A DNA stretch of 64,000 bases from Oreohelix idahoensis. Lineage: Eukaryota > Mollusca > Gastropoda > Stylommatophora > Oreohelicidae. The first letter of the stretch is position 1. Every line of letters begins with the position of its first letter. The DNA is taken from positions 563,001 to 627,000 of the forward strand of contig JAMPIV010008522.1 in NCBI GenBank assembly GCA_024509875.1, in the 5' to 3' direction. Positions 63,014 to 64,000 of this stretch are shown here, one piece after another. Both the position numbers and the translations under genes were made by a program. Under the pieces are notes generated by a model. The model made no database searches. It was not told the origin of the DNA and worked only from the letters and a program-made list of their open reading frames with translations.

Positions 63014-64000
<987 letters not shown>

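Overview
The window is a transposable-element graveyard from an AT-rich invertebrate animal genome. I found no host gene. The repertoire is metazoan: a hAT transposase of the GTF2IRD2/ZBED type, a Tc1/mariner-superfamily element, a Penelope-like fragment with a GIY-YIG domain, at least three LINE families, a tRNA-headed SINE, and Ty3/gypsy elements whose integrase lies before reverse transcriptase (Gmr1-type order). The phylum cannot be fixed from these sequences alone.

Layout. 1-1736: unassigned AT-rich DNA with a 47-bp tandem duplication. 1737-5573: a decayed hAT element with an endonuclease-like fragment inside it. 6881-8190: a decayed mariner-type element. 10030-14865: LINE fragments, a TA-flanked MITE, a LINE insertion with a roughly 100-bp hairpin at its 5' junction, and a LINE copy apparently split by 2.35 kb of unknown DNA. 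15000-20860: little that can be assigned apart from short retroposon tails and microsatellites. 20861-21775: Penelope-like remnant. 22003-24537: one LINE inserted into another copy of the same family in the opposite orientation.

24538-62382 is the main structure: a nest of four gypsy elements. The outer element D (minus strand) has two long LTR-like repeats, a broken gag and an RNase H remnant. Element A (25516-34651, plus) sits in a (TA)n tract of D's left repeat. Element B (37965-48502, plus) sits in D's gag. Element C (51873-61039, minus) sits inside D's right repeat. A, B and C all read gag-protease-integrase-RT-RNase H. C looks youngest: its 1050-bp LTRs are almost identical and it has a perfect 5-bp target duplication. 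B is flanked by a 5-bp duplication but ends on the right in an inverted LTR. A carries several stops and frameshifts plus SINE insertions.

62383-64000: a LINE fragment, a full tRNA-SINE, a (TA)n tract, and the start of an A-related LTR that again begins exactly at the end of the (TA)n tract.

How the parts relate: autonomous copies (C, and B until recently) would supply gag-pol, LINE machinery presumably mobilised the SINEs and short retroposons, and (TA)n tracts recur as insertion sites. No autonomous copy is fully intact as read here. C comes closest, broken only by two indels in A/T homopolymers.
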